From: Pandoraea bronchicola | GTDB taxonomy: Bacteria; Pseudomonadota; Gammaproteobacteria; Burkholderiales; Burkholderiaceae | NCBI RefSeq assembly: GCF_902459805.1 | Contig: NZ_CABPST010000002.1 | Coordinates: 248,001 to 312,000 of the forward strand | Direction of reading: 5' to 3' | Length of the DNA: 64,000 nucleotides | Part shown: positions 18,938 through 28,937 of the stretch, piece after piece | How positions within the stretch are numbered: the first letter of the stretch is position 1 | Layout of the letters: each line of letters opens with the position of its first letter | The notes under the pieces: generated by a model | Databases searched by the model: none | Seen by the model: only the letters and a program-made list of their open reading frames with translations | What the model was told of the DNA's origin: nothing | Made by a program: the position numbers and the translations under genes

Positions 18938-19357
18938 ATGCCCAGCAAAATTACCCGCGTCAAGCCGCTTCTCTGCGCGGCGGCGGCATTTTTCGGCGTA
19001 CTAAGCACTGCGCCTGCTATTGCGCAGTACACCGGGCCGTCGGCCGCTGCGGCAACGACTGGAAGCATTGCCGTGCCGTCGGTGACGGCAAATGTCTCCA
19101 CCGTAGAACAGGCATTGGCCGCCCCCGACGATGCGGTGGCCGTGATCGAGGGCTTTATCGTCAACCGGCTCAAGCACGAGCACTACACCTTCCGCGACGA
19201 CGCCGGCAAGACCATCGAAATCGACCTCGACGACAAGTACCTGCCGCCTGGCCGGCAGATCAACGACAAGACGCGTGTGCGCATCACTGGCGAAGTCGAC
19301 CGCCATCGCTTTCGCGCGAACGATATCGACGTGAAGCGCATCGAGATCCTTCAGTAA
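18938..19357 (+). CDS. periplasmic BOF (YgiW/YdeI) family OB-fold protein
   Basis: A 139-residue secreted protein. Residues 1-29 form a signal peptide, with likely cleavage after AIA (before QYTGPS). The rest is a small OB-fold of the BOF family: VIEGFIVNRLKHEHYTFRDDAGKTI and VRITGEVDRHRF are typical. E. coli relatives are linked to stress and cationic-peptide tolerance; no activity is established here. AGGAAACG precedes the ATG. It stands between the msrB hairpin and yciB, probably as its own unit. Confidence 0.85.
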   Translation: MPSKITRVKPLLCAAAAFFGVLSTAPAIAQYTGPSAAAATTGSIAVPSVTANVSTVEQALAAPDDAVAVIEGFIVNRLKHEHYTFRDDAGKTIEIDLDDKYLPPGRQINDKTRVRITGEVDRHRFRANDIDVKRIEILQ

Positions 19358-19518
19358 CGCCAAGTGCCCGCGTGCCGGGCCAGCGGCGCGGCAGCCCACG
19401 CCGCGCCTTCGGACATTCGCCGCGTCCCTCGACGGACCTTTGAAATATAATGAGCGTTTGCTCCCCCGGCGCCCGATGCACGGGGGTGCGTGCCCCGAAG
19501 CCCCCAAGTCGAGACTTC

Positions 19519-20052
19519 ATGAAATTCCTTTTCGACCTGTTACCGGTCATCCTGTTTTTTGTCGCCTTCAAGTTCGCAGGCATCTATGTCGCCACCGGCA
19601 TCGCGATCGCGACGACGATTGTGCAAGTCATCTGGATGTGGCTGCGTCACCGCAAGGTCGAGCCCATGCAGTGGGTGAGCCTGGCGATCATCGTAGTGTT
19701 TGGCGGCGCAACCATGCTGCTGCACGACGAGACTTTCATCAAATGGAAACCCACGGCGCTTTACTGGCTCTTCGCAATTACGCTGTTCGTCGCCGAACTG
19801 GTCTTCGACAAGAACCTGATTCGCGCCATGATGGAAAAGCAGATGGCGCTGCCCGAAACCCTGTGGCGCGCGGTGAATTTCAGTTGGGCGCTGTTCTTCC
19901 TTGCCATGGGCGGGCTCAATCTGGTCATCGCCTACCATTTCTCGACCGACACCTGGGTCAACTTCAAGCTCTTCGGCGGTATGGGCCTCATGGTCGTGTT
20001 CATCGTCGTGCAGAGCCTGTGGCTCGCGAAGTACATCAAGCAGGACGAATAA
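19519..20052 (+). CDS. yciB: inner-membrane septation protein A (YciB)
   Basis: Integral membrane protein of 177 residues, the IspZ/YciB family that affects septation and envelope integrity. I start at [10 protein letters not shown] because the family begins this way; a longer frame would add an unlikely polar leader. At least five hydrophobic helices are visible. [27 protein letters not shown] near residue 135 is a family signature. It is followed within 22 bp by bolA and then by a parvulin, a trio common in betaproteobacteria. Confidence 0.95.
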   Translation: MKFLFDLLPVILFFVAFKFAGIYVATGIAIATTIVQVIWMWLRHRKVEPMQWVSLAIIVVFGGATMLLHDETFIKWKPTALYWLFAITLFVAELVFDKNLIRAMMEKQMALPETLWRAVNFSWALFFLAMGGLNLVIAYHFSTDTWVNFKLFGGMGLMVVFIVVQSLWLAKYIKQDE

Positions 20053-20074
20053 CGTCCGTCAGGAAGGCACTGCC

Positions 20075-20338
20075 ATGACCATGGAACAACAAATCGAAGC
20101 GCGGCTGACGGCTGCGCTCTCCCCCCTGGAATTTGCGCTCGAGAACGACAGCGCCCGTCACGCCGGTCACGCCGGCGCCGCGTCGGGCGGTCATTACAAC
20201 CTCAGGATCGTATCCGCGGCATTTACCGGCCGTAACCGCGTGGCGCGTCACCGCCTGGTGTATGATGCGCTAGCCGATTTGATGCAAAACGGCATTCACG
20301 CCCTCGCCATTGTTGCGCTCGCCCCCGGGGAAGCGTAA
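20075..20338 (+). CDS. BolA family protein
   Basis: An 87-residue BolA-type protein, a partner of monothiol glutaredoxins in iron-sulfur trafficking. The C-terminal fold VARHRLVYDALADLMQNGIHALAIVAL carries the conserved histidine and the class motif. The ATG follows AGGAAGG. A small insert HAGHAGAASGGHY near residues 29-41 is rich in histidine and glycine. It sits between yciB (22 bp away) and the parvulin gene (62 bp). Confidence 0.92.
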   Translation: MTMEQQIEARLTAALSPLEFALENDSARHAGHAGAASGGHYNLRIVSAAFTGRNRVARHRLVYDALADLMQNGIHALAIVALAPGEA

Positions 20339-20400
20339 CTCGCATGCGACGCGTCCCCCGTCGATTAACCTTGCCTTCGTCATTCGTTAGGAAAAACAGC

Positions 20401-21195
20401 ATGGCATTGAAACTCGCCCGCACGGCACTGGCGCTCGGCGCCGCCGTGTCGCTGACAGCCGTCTCTCTCCCCGCCCTCGCCCAGAACGTCGCCGTCGTGA
20501 ATGGCACACCGGTGCCTGTGGCACGTGCCGACGCCATGGTGCGCGAAATGGTCCGTCAGGGTCAGCCGAATTCGCCGCAACTGCAACAGCAAGTGCGCGA
20601 AGAGCTGGTCAAGCGCGAAGTCCTCGCGCAGGCAGCCGTCAGCAAGGGGATTGCCACTCAGCCGGACGTCAAGGCCCAGCTCAAGCTGGCCGAACAAGGC
20701 GTGCTGATCCGCGCCCTCATCGCCGACTTCCAGAAGACCTCGCCCGTGACCGACGCTGAAGTTCAGGCACGTTACGACCAACTGAAGAAACAGTTCGGCG
20801 ACAAGGAGTATCACGCGCGTCACATCCTGGTGCCGAGCGAAGATACGGCCAAGGAGATCATCGCGAAGCTCAAGGGCGGCGCGAAGTTCGCCGACCTCGC
20901 CAAGCAATACTCGAAGGACCCGGGCTCGGCACAGAACGGCGGTGACCTCGACTGGTCGCCGGCCAACGCCTACGTGCCCGAGTTTGCCGACGCCCTGCAA
21001 AAGCTCCAGAAGGGCCAGTATTCGCAGACGCCGGTCAAGACGCAGTTCGGCTACCACGTGATCGAACTCGACGACACGCGCGACGCGCAGATTCCGCCGT
21101 TGTCCGATGTCAAGCCGCAGCTCGTGCAGCAAATGCAGGAAGAGAAGCTGCAAGGCTTCATCGACGGCCTCGAAAAGAAAGCCAAGATTCAGTAA
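20401..21195 (+). CDS. periplasmic peptidyl-prolyl cis-trans isomerase (parvulin, PpiC type)
   Basis: A secreted foldase of 264 residues. Residues 1-27 make a signal peptide ending at ALA before QNVAVVNG. A SurA-like N-terminal helical domain follows, then a parvulin domain at about residues 135-228 (YHARHILV, GGDLDWS, FGYHVIELDD). The TTAGGAAAAACAGC leader gives a ribosome site for this ATG, and the shorter start preserves the signal peptide. It ends at a strong terminator. It is distinct from the membrane-anchored PpiD at 32 kb. Confidence 0.94.
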   Translation: MALKLARTALALGAAVSLTAVSLPALAQNVAVVNGTPVPVARADAMVREMVRQGQPNSPQLQQQVREELVKREVLAQAAVSKGIATQPDVKAQLKLAEQGVLIRALIADFQKTSPVTDAEVQARYDQLKKQFGDKEYHARHILVPSEDTAKEIIAKLKGGAKFADLAKQYSKDPGSAQNGGDLDWSPANAYVPEFADALQKLQKGQYSQTPVKTQFGYHVIELDDTRDAQIPPLSDVKPQLVQQMQEEKLQGFIDGLEKKAKIQ

Positions 21196-21219
21196 GCGTC
21201 ATCTGCACCGCACTGCAAT

Positions 21220-21250
21220 AAAAAATCCCGCCTTTCGGCGGGATTTTTTT
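21220..21250 (+). terminator. intrinsic terminator after the parvulin gene
   Basis: GC stem (ATCCCGCC paired with GGCGGGAT) around a TTTC loop. A-rich bases lie before it and a T7 tract after it. It is a textbook terminator, 25 bases past the stop. Reversed, it would also serve purL, which ends at 21306. Confidence 0.92.
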
Positions 21251-21305
21251 ATTTCCGGCGGGATATTCCGCGCGAGATATCGTGCGGAATATTACCGTTA
21301 CACCG

Positions 21306-24300
21306 TCAAGCCACCCAGCGGCGAGCGTTACGGAACATGCGCATCCACGGGCTATCTTCGCCCCATTGCGCCGGCGCCCAGCTCATCTGCACCGTGCGGA
21401 ACACACGCTCCGGGTGCGGCATCATCACCGTGAAGCGCCCGTCACCCGTCGTCACTGCGGTCAGACCGCGCGGCGAGCCGTTCGGGTTGAACGGATACTG
21501 CTCGGTCGGTTGGCCACGATGGTCCACAAAACGCATCGCGGCGATGGCCTGATCGATGTTGCCTTGCTGACCAAAGTTGGCGAAACCCTCACCGTGCGCG
21601 ATCACGATCGGCAGTTGCGAGCCTGCCATGTCCTTGAAGAACAACGACGGCGAGTCGAGCACTTCCACTTGCGTAAGACGCGCTTCGTACTTTGACTGGT
21701 TATACGTGAACTTCGGCCACGCGGCGGCGCCCGGGATCAGGTTCGAGAGATTGCTCATCATCTGGCAACCGTTGCATACGCCCAACGCGAACGTATCGGC
21801 ACGGTTGAAGAAGCCGGCGAATTGCTCGGCAAGCGCCGGATTGAACAGGATCGTCTTCGCCCAGCCTTCCCCCGCGCCCAGCGTATCGCCATACGAGAAG
21901 CCGCCGCAGGCAATGAAGCCCTTGAACGATTCCAGCGTATGACGGCCTGCGAGCAGGTCGCTCATGTGAACGTCGTAAGCCTCGAAGCCCGCCTTGTCCA
22001 ACACGTAGGCCATCTCCAGATGCGAGTTCACGCCCTGCTCGCGCAGCACGGCGATCTTCGGACGTGCGCCCGTCGCAATGAACGGCGCGGCGATGTCTTC
22101 GCTGGCGTCAAACGTCACCTTCGGCGAAAGGCCCGGATCGCTCGTGTCGTTCAGGGCTTCGTATTCGGCATCCGCCGCAGCCGGGTTGTCGCGCAGGCGC
22201 GCAATGCGCCAGCTCACTTCCGACCACACACGTTGCAATTCCGCGCGCGGCGCGCCAAACACCTTCTTGGCATCGCGATAGATCTCGATGACGTCGCTCG
22301 TGTTCGGCTTGCCAATCACGTTCGTGCAGCTCGACAGACCCGCTTCACGCAGCGCCTGCAGCACCGCATCGCGATCGGATGCACGCACCTGGATCACACC
22401 GCCCAGCTCTTCGGAGAAGAGCGCGCGCAGCGTCTTGTCCTCACGGCGGCCGACCGTCTGCTTGGCCCAATCCTTGGCGTCGCCGTAATCGGATTCGAAG
22501 CCTTCGTCGAGCGTGAGCATGTCGACGTTGAGCGACACACCGACGTGGCCAGCAAAGGCCATTTCCGCCACGGTGGCGAACAGACCGCCGTCCGAACGAT
22601 CGTGATACGCGAGGAGCTTGCCGTCGCGATTGAGTTTCTGGATGGCGTCGAAGAAACGCTGGAGGTCTGCCGGATCGTCGAGATCCGGTGTGACGTCGCC
22701 GATCTGCTGCGTGACCTGCGCGAGGATACTGCCGCCCAGACGGTTCTTGTTATGACCCAGATCGATAGCGATGAGCACCGTCTCACCCGCTTCGGCGGCC
22801 GAGCGCAGTTGCGGCGTGAGATGGCCGCGCACGTCTTCCACCGGGGCAAAAGCCGACACGATCAGCGAGACCGGCGCGACCACGTCCTTGCTGCGGCCGG
22901 CGTCTTCCCATTTGGTGCGCATCGACAGCGAATCCTTGCCGACAGGAATCGACAGGCCCAGCGCCGGACACAACTCCATGCCGACGGCCTTGACCGTGTC
23001 GAACAACGCCGCGTCTTCCCCCTCGGTGCCGCACGCGGCCATCCAGTTGGCCGACAGTTTGATCTGGTCGAGCGACGCAATCGGCGCCGCCGCAATATTG
23101 GTGATGGCTTCGCCAACGGCCATCCGGCCCGAAGCCGGCGCGTCGATCACGGCCAGCGGCGTGCGCTCGCCCATCGTCATGGCTTCGCCACGATAACCGG
23201 CGTAGTCCATCAGCGAGATGGCGCAGTCGGCCACCGGCACCTGCCACGGGCCAACCATCTGGTCGCGTGCCGTCAGGCCGCCCACGGTACGGTCGCCAAT
23301 GGTGATCAGGAACGACTTGCTGGCCACCGTCGGGTGACGCAGCACGGCGCGTGCCACCTCGTCGAGCGACAAGCCCGTCACGTCCACCGGCGGCAGCTCC
23401 GCCTTCACACGCGTGACGTCGCGATGCATGCGCGGCGGCTTGCCGAGCAGCACGTCCATCGGCATGTCGACCGGGTCCGGCGACTCCGGATGCATCGGGT
23501 CGACCAGCTTCAGTTGACGCTCGTCCGTCGAGATACCGACTACGGCGACCGGGCAACGCTCACGTTGGCAAACCGCCTGGAAGGCCGGGAAGCTGTCCGG
23601 CGCGATGGCCAGTACATAGCGCTCCTGTGCTTCATTACTCCAGATTTCGGCCGGCGACATACCCGACTCTTCCAACTGAACCTGACGCAGATCGAAACGT
23701 GCGCCCTTGCCTGCGCCATCGACCAGCTCCGGGAAGGCATTCGAAATACCCCCTGCGCCGACGTCGTGAATCGACAGGATCGGGTTGGCATCGCCCTGGC
23801 GCCAGCACCAGTTGATGACTTCCTGGGCGCGACGCTCGATTTCCGGGTTGCCGCGTTGCACCGAATCAAAGTCGAGTTCAGCCGTGTTCGTGCCGGTCGC
23901 CATCGAGCTGGCAGCGCCGCCGCCCATGCCGATGCGCATGCCCGGGCCGCCGATCTGGATGAGCAGCGTGCCGGCAGGCAAGTCGTGCTTGTGTGTGTGC
24001 TGCGCGGCGATGTTGCCCAGGCCGCCGGCGATCATGATCGGCTTGTGATAGCCGCGCACACGACCGCCCACATTCTGTTCGTAGGTACGGAAGTAGCCGC
24101 CAAGGTTCGGACGGCCGAATTCGTTGTTGAACGCGGCGCCGCCCAGCGGGCCTTCGATCATGATCTGCAACGGCGACGCAATGCGCTCCGGACGACCGTA
24201 ATCGGTGCCGGTATCGTCGGGCTTGCGCAGCGACGGCGGCACGGCCACATCGCGGTCGTTCTCCCACGACTCGCGCGCGTCCGGCAGTGCCAGATTCGAC

Positions 24301-25337
24301 ACGGTGAAACCGGTCAGACCGGACTTCGGCGTGGAACCACGGCCCGTTGCGCCTTCGTCGCGAATTTCGCCACCTGCGCCCGTCGACGCTCCCGGGAACG
24401 GCGAAATCGCCGTCGGGTGATTGTGCGTCTCGACCTTCATCAGCGTGTGCGTGAGTTCGACGCTGCGGCCGTACTTGCCATCCGCGCCCCGCGGATACCA
24501 GCGCTCCACTTCGGCGCCTTCCATCACCGAAGCGTTGTCCGAATACGCCACCACCGTGCCCTGCGGGTGCAGTTGGTGCGTGTTCTTGATCATCTGGAAC
24601 AGCGACTTGTCCTGCGCCTGACCATCGATGGTCCACTGCGCATTGAAAATCTTGTGACGGCAATGTTCGCTGTTCGCCTGCGCGAACATCATCAATTCCA
24701 CATCGGTCGGGTTGCGCTTCAGGCTCGTGAAGGCGTCGATCAGGTACTCGATTTCGTCGTCCGCCAGCGCCAGACCGAGGTCCCGGTTGGCCGCTTCGAG
24801 CGCGCTGCGGCCGGCGCCGATCACGTCGATCGTCTGCAAGGGCTTGGCCGGGAGTTCGATGAAAAGTGCCTCGGCATCACGGCGCGTGGCCACGACTGTC
24901 TCGGTCATGCGGTCGTGCAACACACCGGCGACGCGAGCGAGCACATCGGCGGGCAGCGATTTCTTGCCGCCGAGCAGGCCTGACTTCACTCCGATCGTGT
25001 ATTCGACGGCGCGCTCGATACGGCGCACGTGATCAATGCCGCAATTGCGGGCGATGTCCGTCGCCTTGCTCGCCCAGGGCGAAATCGTGCCCAGACGCGG
25101 GATCACCAGCAGCTGGTCGCCCGCCGGTTCTTCGCCCACCGGCTCACCGTAAGTGAGCAAACCGGCGACGCGAGCCACGTCTTCGCCCGAGAGCGGTTCG
25201 GCGCTGGCTACGAGATGAACGTAGCGGGCGTCGACACGTACGATCGAACTGTCGATGGCTTGCAGGGTCTGCAGAAGACGTTGCTGGCGGAATTCGGAAA
25301 GCGCCAAGGCGCCGGCGAAGCAGGCAATGTGAGTCAT
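21306..25337 (-). CDS. purL: phosphoribosylformylglycinamidine synthase
   Basis: Large single-chain enzyme of purine synthesis that converts FGAR to FGAM with glutamine and ATP. At 1343 residues it has the length of the proteobacterial form. In order I see the N-terminal PurS-like region, two AIRS-like halves ([21 protein letters not shown] and later [17 protein letters not shown]), and a C-terminal glutaminase domain with the catalytic cysteine in [12 protein letters not shown] and a downstream PHPER histidine. It is monocistronic. The opposite strand carries a very long open frame that is only its shadow. Confidence 0.98.
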   Translation of the reverse strand: MTHIACFAGALALSEFRQQRLLQTLQAIDSSIVRVDARYVHLVASAEPLSGEDVARVAGLLTYGEPVGEEPAGDQLLVIPRLGTISPWASKATDIARNCGIDHVRRIERAVEYTIGVKSGLLGGKKSLPADVLARVAGVLHDRMTETVVATRRDAEALFIELPAKPLQTIDVIGAGRSALEAANRDLGLALADDEIEYLIDAFTSLKRNPTDVELMMFAQANSEHCRHKIFNAQWTIDGQAQDKSLFQMIKNTHQLHPQGTVVAYSDNASVMEGAEVERWYPRGADGKYGRSVELTHTLMKVETHNHPTAISPFPGASTGAGGEIRDEGATGRGSTPKSGLTGFTVSNLALPDARESWENDRDVAVPPSLRKPDDTGTDYGRPERIASPLQIMIEGPLGGAAFNNEFGRPNLGGYFRTYEQNVGGRVRGYHKPIMIAGGLGNIAAQHTHKHDLPAGTLLIQIGGPGMRIGMGGGAASSMATGTNTAELDFDSVQRGNPEIERRAQEVINWCWRQGDANPILSIHDVGAGGISNAFPELVDGAGKGARFDLRQVQLEESGMSPAEIWSNEAQERYVLAIAPDSFPAFQAVCQRERCPVAVVGISTDERQLKLVDPMHPESPDPVDMPMDVLLGKPPRMHRDVTRVKAELPPVDVTGLSLDEVARAVLRHPTVASKSFLITIGDRTVGGLTARDQMVGPWQVPVADCAISLMDYAGYRGEAMTMGERTPLAVIDAPASGRMAVGEAITNIAAAPIASLDQIKLSANWMAACGTEGEDAALFDTVKAVGMELCPALGLSIPVGKDSLSMRTKWEDAGRSKDVVAPVSLIVSAFAPVEDVRGHLTPQLRSAAEAGETVLIAIDLGHNKNRLGGSILAQVTQQIGDVTPDLDDPADLQRFFDAIQKLNRDGKLLAYHDRSDGGLFATVAEMAFAGHVGVSLNVDMLTLDEGFESDYGDAKDWAKQTVGRREDKTLRALFSEELGGVIQVRASDRDAVLQALREAGLSSCTNVIGKPNTSDVIEIYRDAKKVFGAPRAELQRVWSEVSWRIARLRDNPAAADAEYEALNDTSDPGLSPKVTFDASEDIAAPFIATGARPKIAVLREQGVNSHLEMAYVLDKAGFEAYDVHMSDLLAGRHTLESFKGFIACGGFSYGDTLGAGEGWAKTILFNPALAEQFAGFFNRADTFALGVCNGCQMMSNLSNLIPGAAAWPKFTYNQSKYEARLTQVEVLDSPSLFFKDMAGSQLPIVIAHGEGFANFGQQGNIDQAIAAMRFVDHRGQPTEQYPFNPNGSPRGLTAVTTGDGRFTVMMPHPERVFRTVQMSWAPAQWGEDSPWMRMFRNARRWVA

Positions 25338-25387
25338 GGAAGGACGGAAGGCGAGGCGTTCAAAACGCGGGGGAACGACAAACCGGG

Positions 25388-25393
25388 ATTATA
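25388..25393 (-). promoter_or_regulatory. candidate -10 box for purL
   Basis: TATAAT on the minus strand in the context GGGTATAATCCC, 51 bases before the purL ATG. No convincing -35 hexamer was found. The 253-bp divergent region to dadA otherwise holds no gene. Confidence 0.4.
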
Positions 25394-25590
25394 CCCTGCT
25401 TACCCCGGGTTATACCCGAGTGCGCGACACGCATTGCAGGTAGCCTGCCGCCCTGGGAGGGCGTCTCTCTGGTAACCTATGCGCCCCGTAACCACACGGG
25501 CTGCGAAACCGGCTATCCGGTGGCGGCACGGCGAAAAACGACACTAACAAGCGAACGAACGGGCGTTCGCCACACACCAGACGGTTGGGA

Positions 25591-26865
25591 ATGAAGGTCA
25601 TCGTTATCGGCGGCGGGGTTATCGGCACATGTACTGCCTACTATCTGGCCACCGCGGGGCACACGGTCACGCTCGTCGAGCGCAACAGCACGGTTGCGCA
25701 GGAGAGCAGCTTCGGCAATGCGGGCGTCATCGCGCCGGGGTACGTCACGCCCTGGGCGGCGCCCGGCATGCCGCGCAAGCTGCTGGGCTACATGTTCAGC
25801 TCGGCCAGTCCGCTCATCTTCCGGCCGGGTCTGTCGGCCGGGACTTGGCGCTGGGCAGCTCGCTGGCTGCGCGAATGCAAACTTGACCGGTACCGCGCCA
25901 ATCGCGAGCGAATGCAGCGCATCGCCTTCTACAGCCAACGCTGCCTGCATGAGCTGCGCGAGACCCACGTCTTCGAGTACGAACAAACGCAGGGCTACTT
26001 GCAGCTGTTCCGTACCGAGCGCGAAATCAAGATGAACGAGCCGGCACGCGCGATGCTCACCGAGAACGAGGTGCCGCACCGACTGCTCACCGCCGAAGAG
26101 TGCCGCAAGCTCGAACCTGCCATTTCGACCGATGCCCAGTTGGCGGGCGGCCTGCATCTGCCGCGCGACGAGACCGGCAATTGCCCGCTCTTCACGAAGC
26201 GCCTCGCCCAGATCGCCCGCGAGATGGGCGTGACACTCGCCACCGAGACGACCGTGCTGTCGGTGCGCCCGAATGTGGGCCGCGCCGGTGTCACCGTCGA
26301 GACGGCCAGCACCGTGCAGCCAGCCCAGCACGCAACGCTCGAGGCCGATGCCGTGGTCATCGCGGCGGGGGTGACCAGTACGGCGCTGCTGCGTCCGCTC
26401 GGCATCGATCTGCCGCTCTGGCCGATCAAGGGGTACTCGATCACGGTACCGGTCAAGACCGAGCTGTTCAGCCCGCGCATTGCCGTGATGGACGAGTCGT
26501 ACAAGACCGCCATCACGCCGCAAGGCAACCGTCTGCGCATTGCCGGAACCGCCGAACTGGGGGATACCGAACTCGTGTTGCGCGAACGCGCCATCGCCAC
26601 GCTCTATAAGGTGGCGACCGACTGGTTCCCCGGCGCGGGCAAGTACCGCGAGGCGCGCGCCTGGGTCGGCGCACGTCCCATGCTTCCGGATGGCCCGCCG
26701 CTGCTCGGCGCGACGCATCTGCCCGGCATCTTCCTGAACGTTGGTCACGGCTCGACCGGCTGGGCGATGGCCTGTGGTTCGGGTCGCGTGCTGGCCGACG
26801 TCATCTCTGGACAAACGCCGGAAATCGACCTGAACGGGCTGACGCTCGCGCGTTACGCGCACTAG
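25591..26865 (+). CDS. dadA: D-amino acid dehydrogenase (FAD, DadA family)
   Basis: Flavoprotein of 424 residues that oxidises D-amino acids to 2-oxo acids at the membrane. The N-terminal FAD fold is MKVIVIGGGVIGTCTAYYLA. The later NVGHGSTGWAMACGSGRVLADVISG is the usual C-terminal flavin-binding segment. The ATG at this position is preferred over a TTG six bases upstream because the beta-strand then starts directly. No alanine racemase follows, so it is not the classical dadAX pair. It is divergent from purL and ends at a hairpin. Confidence 0.93.
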   Translation: MKVIVIGGGVIGTCTAYYLATAGHTVTLVERNSTVAQESSFGNAGVIAPGYVTPWAAPGMPRKLLGYMFSSASPLIFRPGLSAGTWRWAARWLRECKLDRYRANRERMQRIAFYSQRCLHELRETHVFEYEQTQGYLQLFRTEREIKMNEPARAMLTENEVPHRLLTAEECRKLEPAISTDAQLAGGLHLPRDETGNCPLFTKRLAQIAREMGVTLATETTVLSVRPNVGRAGVTVETASTVQPAQHATLEADAVVIAAGVTSTALLRPLGIDLPLWPIKGYSITVPVKTELFSPRIAVMDESYKTAITPQGNRLRIAGTAELGDTELVLRERAIATLYKVATDWFPGAGKYREARAWVGARPMLPDGPPLLGATHLPGIFLNVGHGSTGWAMACGSGRVLADVISGQTPEIDLNGLTLARYAH

Positions 26866-26890
26866 CCGCACTAGTCGGCCTCCCCAACCA

Positions 26891-26915
26891 CGAGGGCCGC
26901 CCTCCCCGGCCCTCG
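26891..26915 (+). terminator. hairpin after dadA
   Basis: Nine-base arms, CGAGGGCCG and CGGCCCTCG, around CCCTCCC, 26 bases past the dadA stop. There is no U tract, so this is a terminator-like element only. The remaining 220 bases to nnr show no gene. Confidence 0.4.
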
Positions 26916-27134
26916 CACCGATGCCCGCCCGTGCTTTGCCGGCCGGCCGCGCGGCGCCGGCCATCTTGCGGGAGAAGACCGACACGGCATCGGGATTCAC
27001 ACCGGCAGGCAAATCGGTGCGATGGCGGCATAATCTCCAGACAAGCATGCATCGCACGCTACGCCAGGCCAACGTCCCGGCATGCGTGTGTTGTGCTGCG
27101 CACGCTGCACTTGCTACCGGGAGCTTTGCCTGTC

Positions 27135-28799
27135 ATGTCCGATCCTCTGAGCGCCAACGTTCCTGCCGCTGCCAGCTCAAGTCCGCTGGCACGCCCCGTG
27201 GAGTCTCTCCCGTCCTGCGCGCCCCTTGGGGCGGCTTGCCCGGCCGTTACGCTCGACTTGTATCTTCCCGACACATTACGCGACGTCGAACGGGCGGCTG
27301 CCGCCCCGCTGCCTGCGCATACGTTAATGGCCCGTGCCGGGGCAGCCGTCGCCGAATGGCTTTATGGACGCCTGCCTGCGCTTGCGAGCGCGGGTCGTCA
27401 ACCGGTGTTGCTGCTTGCCGGCCCCGGCAACAACGGCGGCGACGCCTACGTTGCCGCCCGTGAACTGCATCGACGCGGTGTGCTTGTCGATGTCTGGCAA
27501 CTCGCCCCGCCGACGGCCGACGACGCCCGCTGGGCACTCGCTGACGCTCTGGCGGCAGGCGTGCCGGTACGGCCTGCCCCCGCCATCTGGCCGCAGCCGT
27601 CGGCTTACGCGTGGATCGTTGACGGGCTGTTCGGCATCGGCTTGTCGCGCCCGCTGGAAGGGGCTGCCGCCACGCTCGTCGACCATATCGTCGACGCGCA
27701 TGCGCAGGGCACGCCCGTGCTTGCCATCGACATTCCCAGCGGGCTGGCCGCGGCCACCGGCGTCGCGGCGGGCCCCACCATTTGCGCAGACGTCACGATG
27801 GCCATGCTTGGCGCCTCCCCCGGGCTATTTACCGGTGTGGGCCGTGACGTCGCGGGAGAGGTCTTCGTTGCCACTTTGGGGGCAGAAGAGGCGCTGATAG
27901 CGGCACGAGCAGCCCTCCCCGCCGACCGGATCATCGCGACGACCGCACCCGATGCGTTCGTCGCGCATTTGCCGCAACGACATCACGCGTCTCACAAAGG
28001 GAGTTACGGGGCGCTGGCCCTGCTCGGCGGTCATGAAGGCATGATCGGGGCGCCGCTGCTCTCCGCGCGTACCGGGTTGATGACGGGGGCTGGGCGCGTC
28101 TATGTGGGGTTCGTCGCACACGATGCGCCCGCGTGGGACCCAGTGCACCCCGAATTGATGCTGCGTCACGCCGAAAATCTCGACCTCTCGACGATGCAGG
28201 CGGTGTCCATCGGCCCCGGGCTCGGAACGTCTGCGGCGTCTGCGGCGTGCCTGTCGCGTGCGCTCGCACTCGAGCACACGCCGCTGGTCATCGATGCCGA
28301 CGCACTCAATCTGCTCGCAGCCGAGCCGTCGCTTGCCGAGCGCGTGCGCCGTCGCGCGGGGCCCACCGTACTGACGCCGCATCCGCTCGAAGCCGCACGC
28401 CTGGCAGGCTGCGACGTCGCCCGCATTCAGTCGGATCGGCTGGCTTCCGCCCGTGCGCTCGCGCAGCATTTCGGCGCAACGATCGTGCTCAAGGGGTCCG
28501 GGAGCGTGATCGACGACGGGACACGCGCGTGGATCAATACGACGGGAAATGCCGGGCTGGCCACGGCGGGCACCGGCGATGTGCTTACCGGCGCCATCGG
28601 CGCGCTGCTTGCGCAAGGCATGCCCGCGACGCAGGCGGCACTCACCGCCGTCTGGCTGCACGGCCGGGCCGCCGAACGCTGCGTGTGCGCGGGGGCCGGG
28701 CCAGCAGGATTGACGGCCTCCGAGCTTCTGCCGGCGATGCGCGCCGAACTGACTGACCTGCTGAACAAAGCGACGCATGCGACGCCATTCGTTCAGTAG
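27135..28799 (+). CDS. nnr: bifunctional NAD(P)H-hydrate epimerase / ADP-dependent dehydratase
   Basis: Repairs hydrated NADH and NADPH. The 554-residue protein is a fusion of the two usual domains. The N-terminal YjeF epimerase domain shows VLLLAGPGNNGGDAYVAARELHRRG and DGLFGIGLSRPLEG. The C-terminal ribokinase-like dehydratase shows TPHPLEAARL, VLKGSGSVI and the final GNAGLATAGTGDVLTG with its catalytic aspartate. I start at MSDPLSANVP; the N-terminal 35 residues are low complexity. It lies upstream of pgi on the same strand, 138 bp away. Confidence 0.95.
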   Translation: MSDPLSANVPAAASSSPLARPVESLPSCAPLGAACPAVTLDLYLPDTLRDVERAAAAPLPAHTLMARAGAAVAEWLYGRLPALASAGRQPVLLLAGPGNNGGDAYVAARELHRRGVLVDVWQLAPPTADDARWALADALAAGVPVRPAPAIWPQPSAYAWIVDGLFGIGLSRPLEGAAATLVDHIVDAHAQGTPVLAIDIPSGLAAATGVAAGPTICADVTMAMLGASPGLFTGVGRDVAGEVFVATLGAEEALIAARAALPADRIIATTAPDAFVAHLPQRHHASHKGSYGALALLGGHEGMIGAPLLSARTGLMTGAGRVYVGFVAHDAPAWDPVHPELMLRHAENLDLSTMQAVSIGPGLGTSAASAACLSRALALEHTPLVIDADALNLLAAEPSLAERVRRRAGPTVLTPHPLEAARLAGCDVARIQSDRLASARALAQHFGATIVLKGSGSVIDDGTRAWINTTGNAGLATAGTGDVLTGAIGALLAQGMPATQAALTAVWLHGRAAERCVCAGAGPAGLTASELLPAMRAELTDLLNKATHATPFVQ

Positions 28800-28937
28800 C
28801 TCATGGGACGCGTGGCCGATGCGGACCGAAATGACCGAAATGCCCTGATTGGTGGCGCTTTGCGCGCGTAAAGCCCACCTGCAGCCTCATTTCGGCACGA
28901 TTGCGCCACGACTGCCGTTATACTTCGCTTTATCGAA

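Noticed and set aside
21822-24983. A 1053-codon open frame on the plus strand opposite purL
   Set aside because: It is fully antisense to purL, arginine- and histidine-rich, and shows no domain. Long antisense frames are expected in GC-rich genes with strong third-base GC bias.
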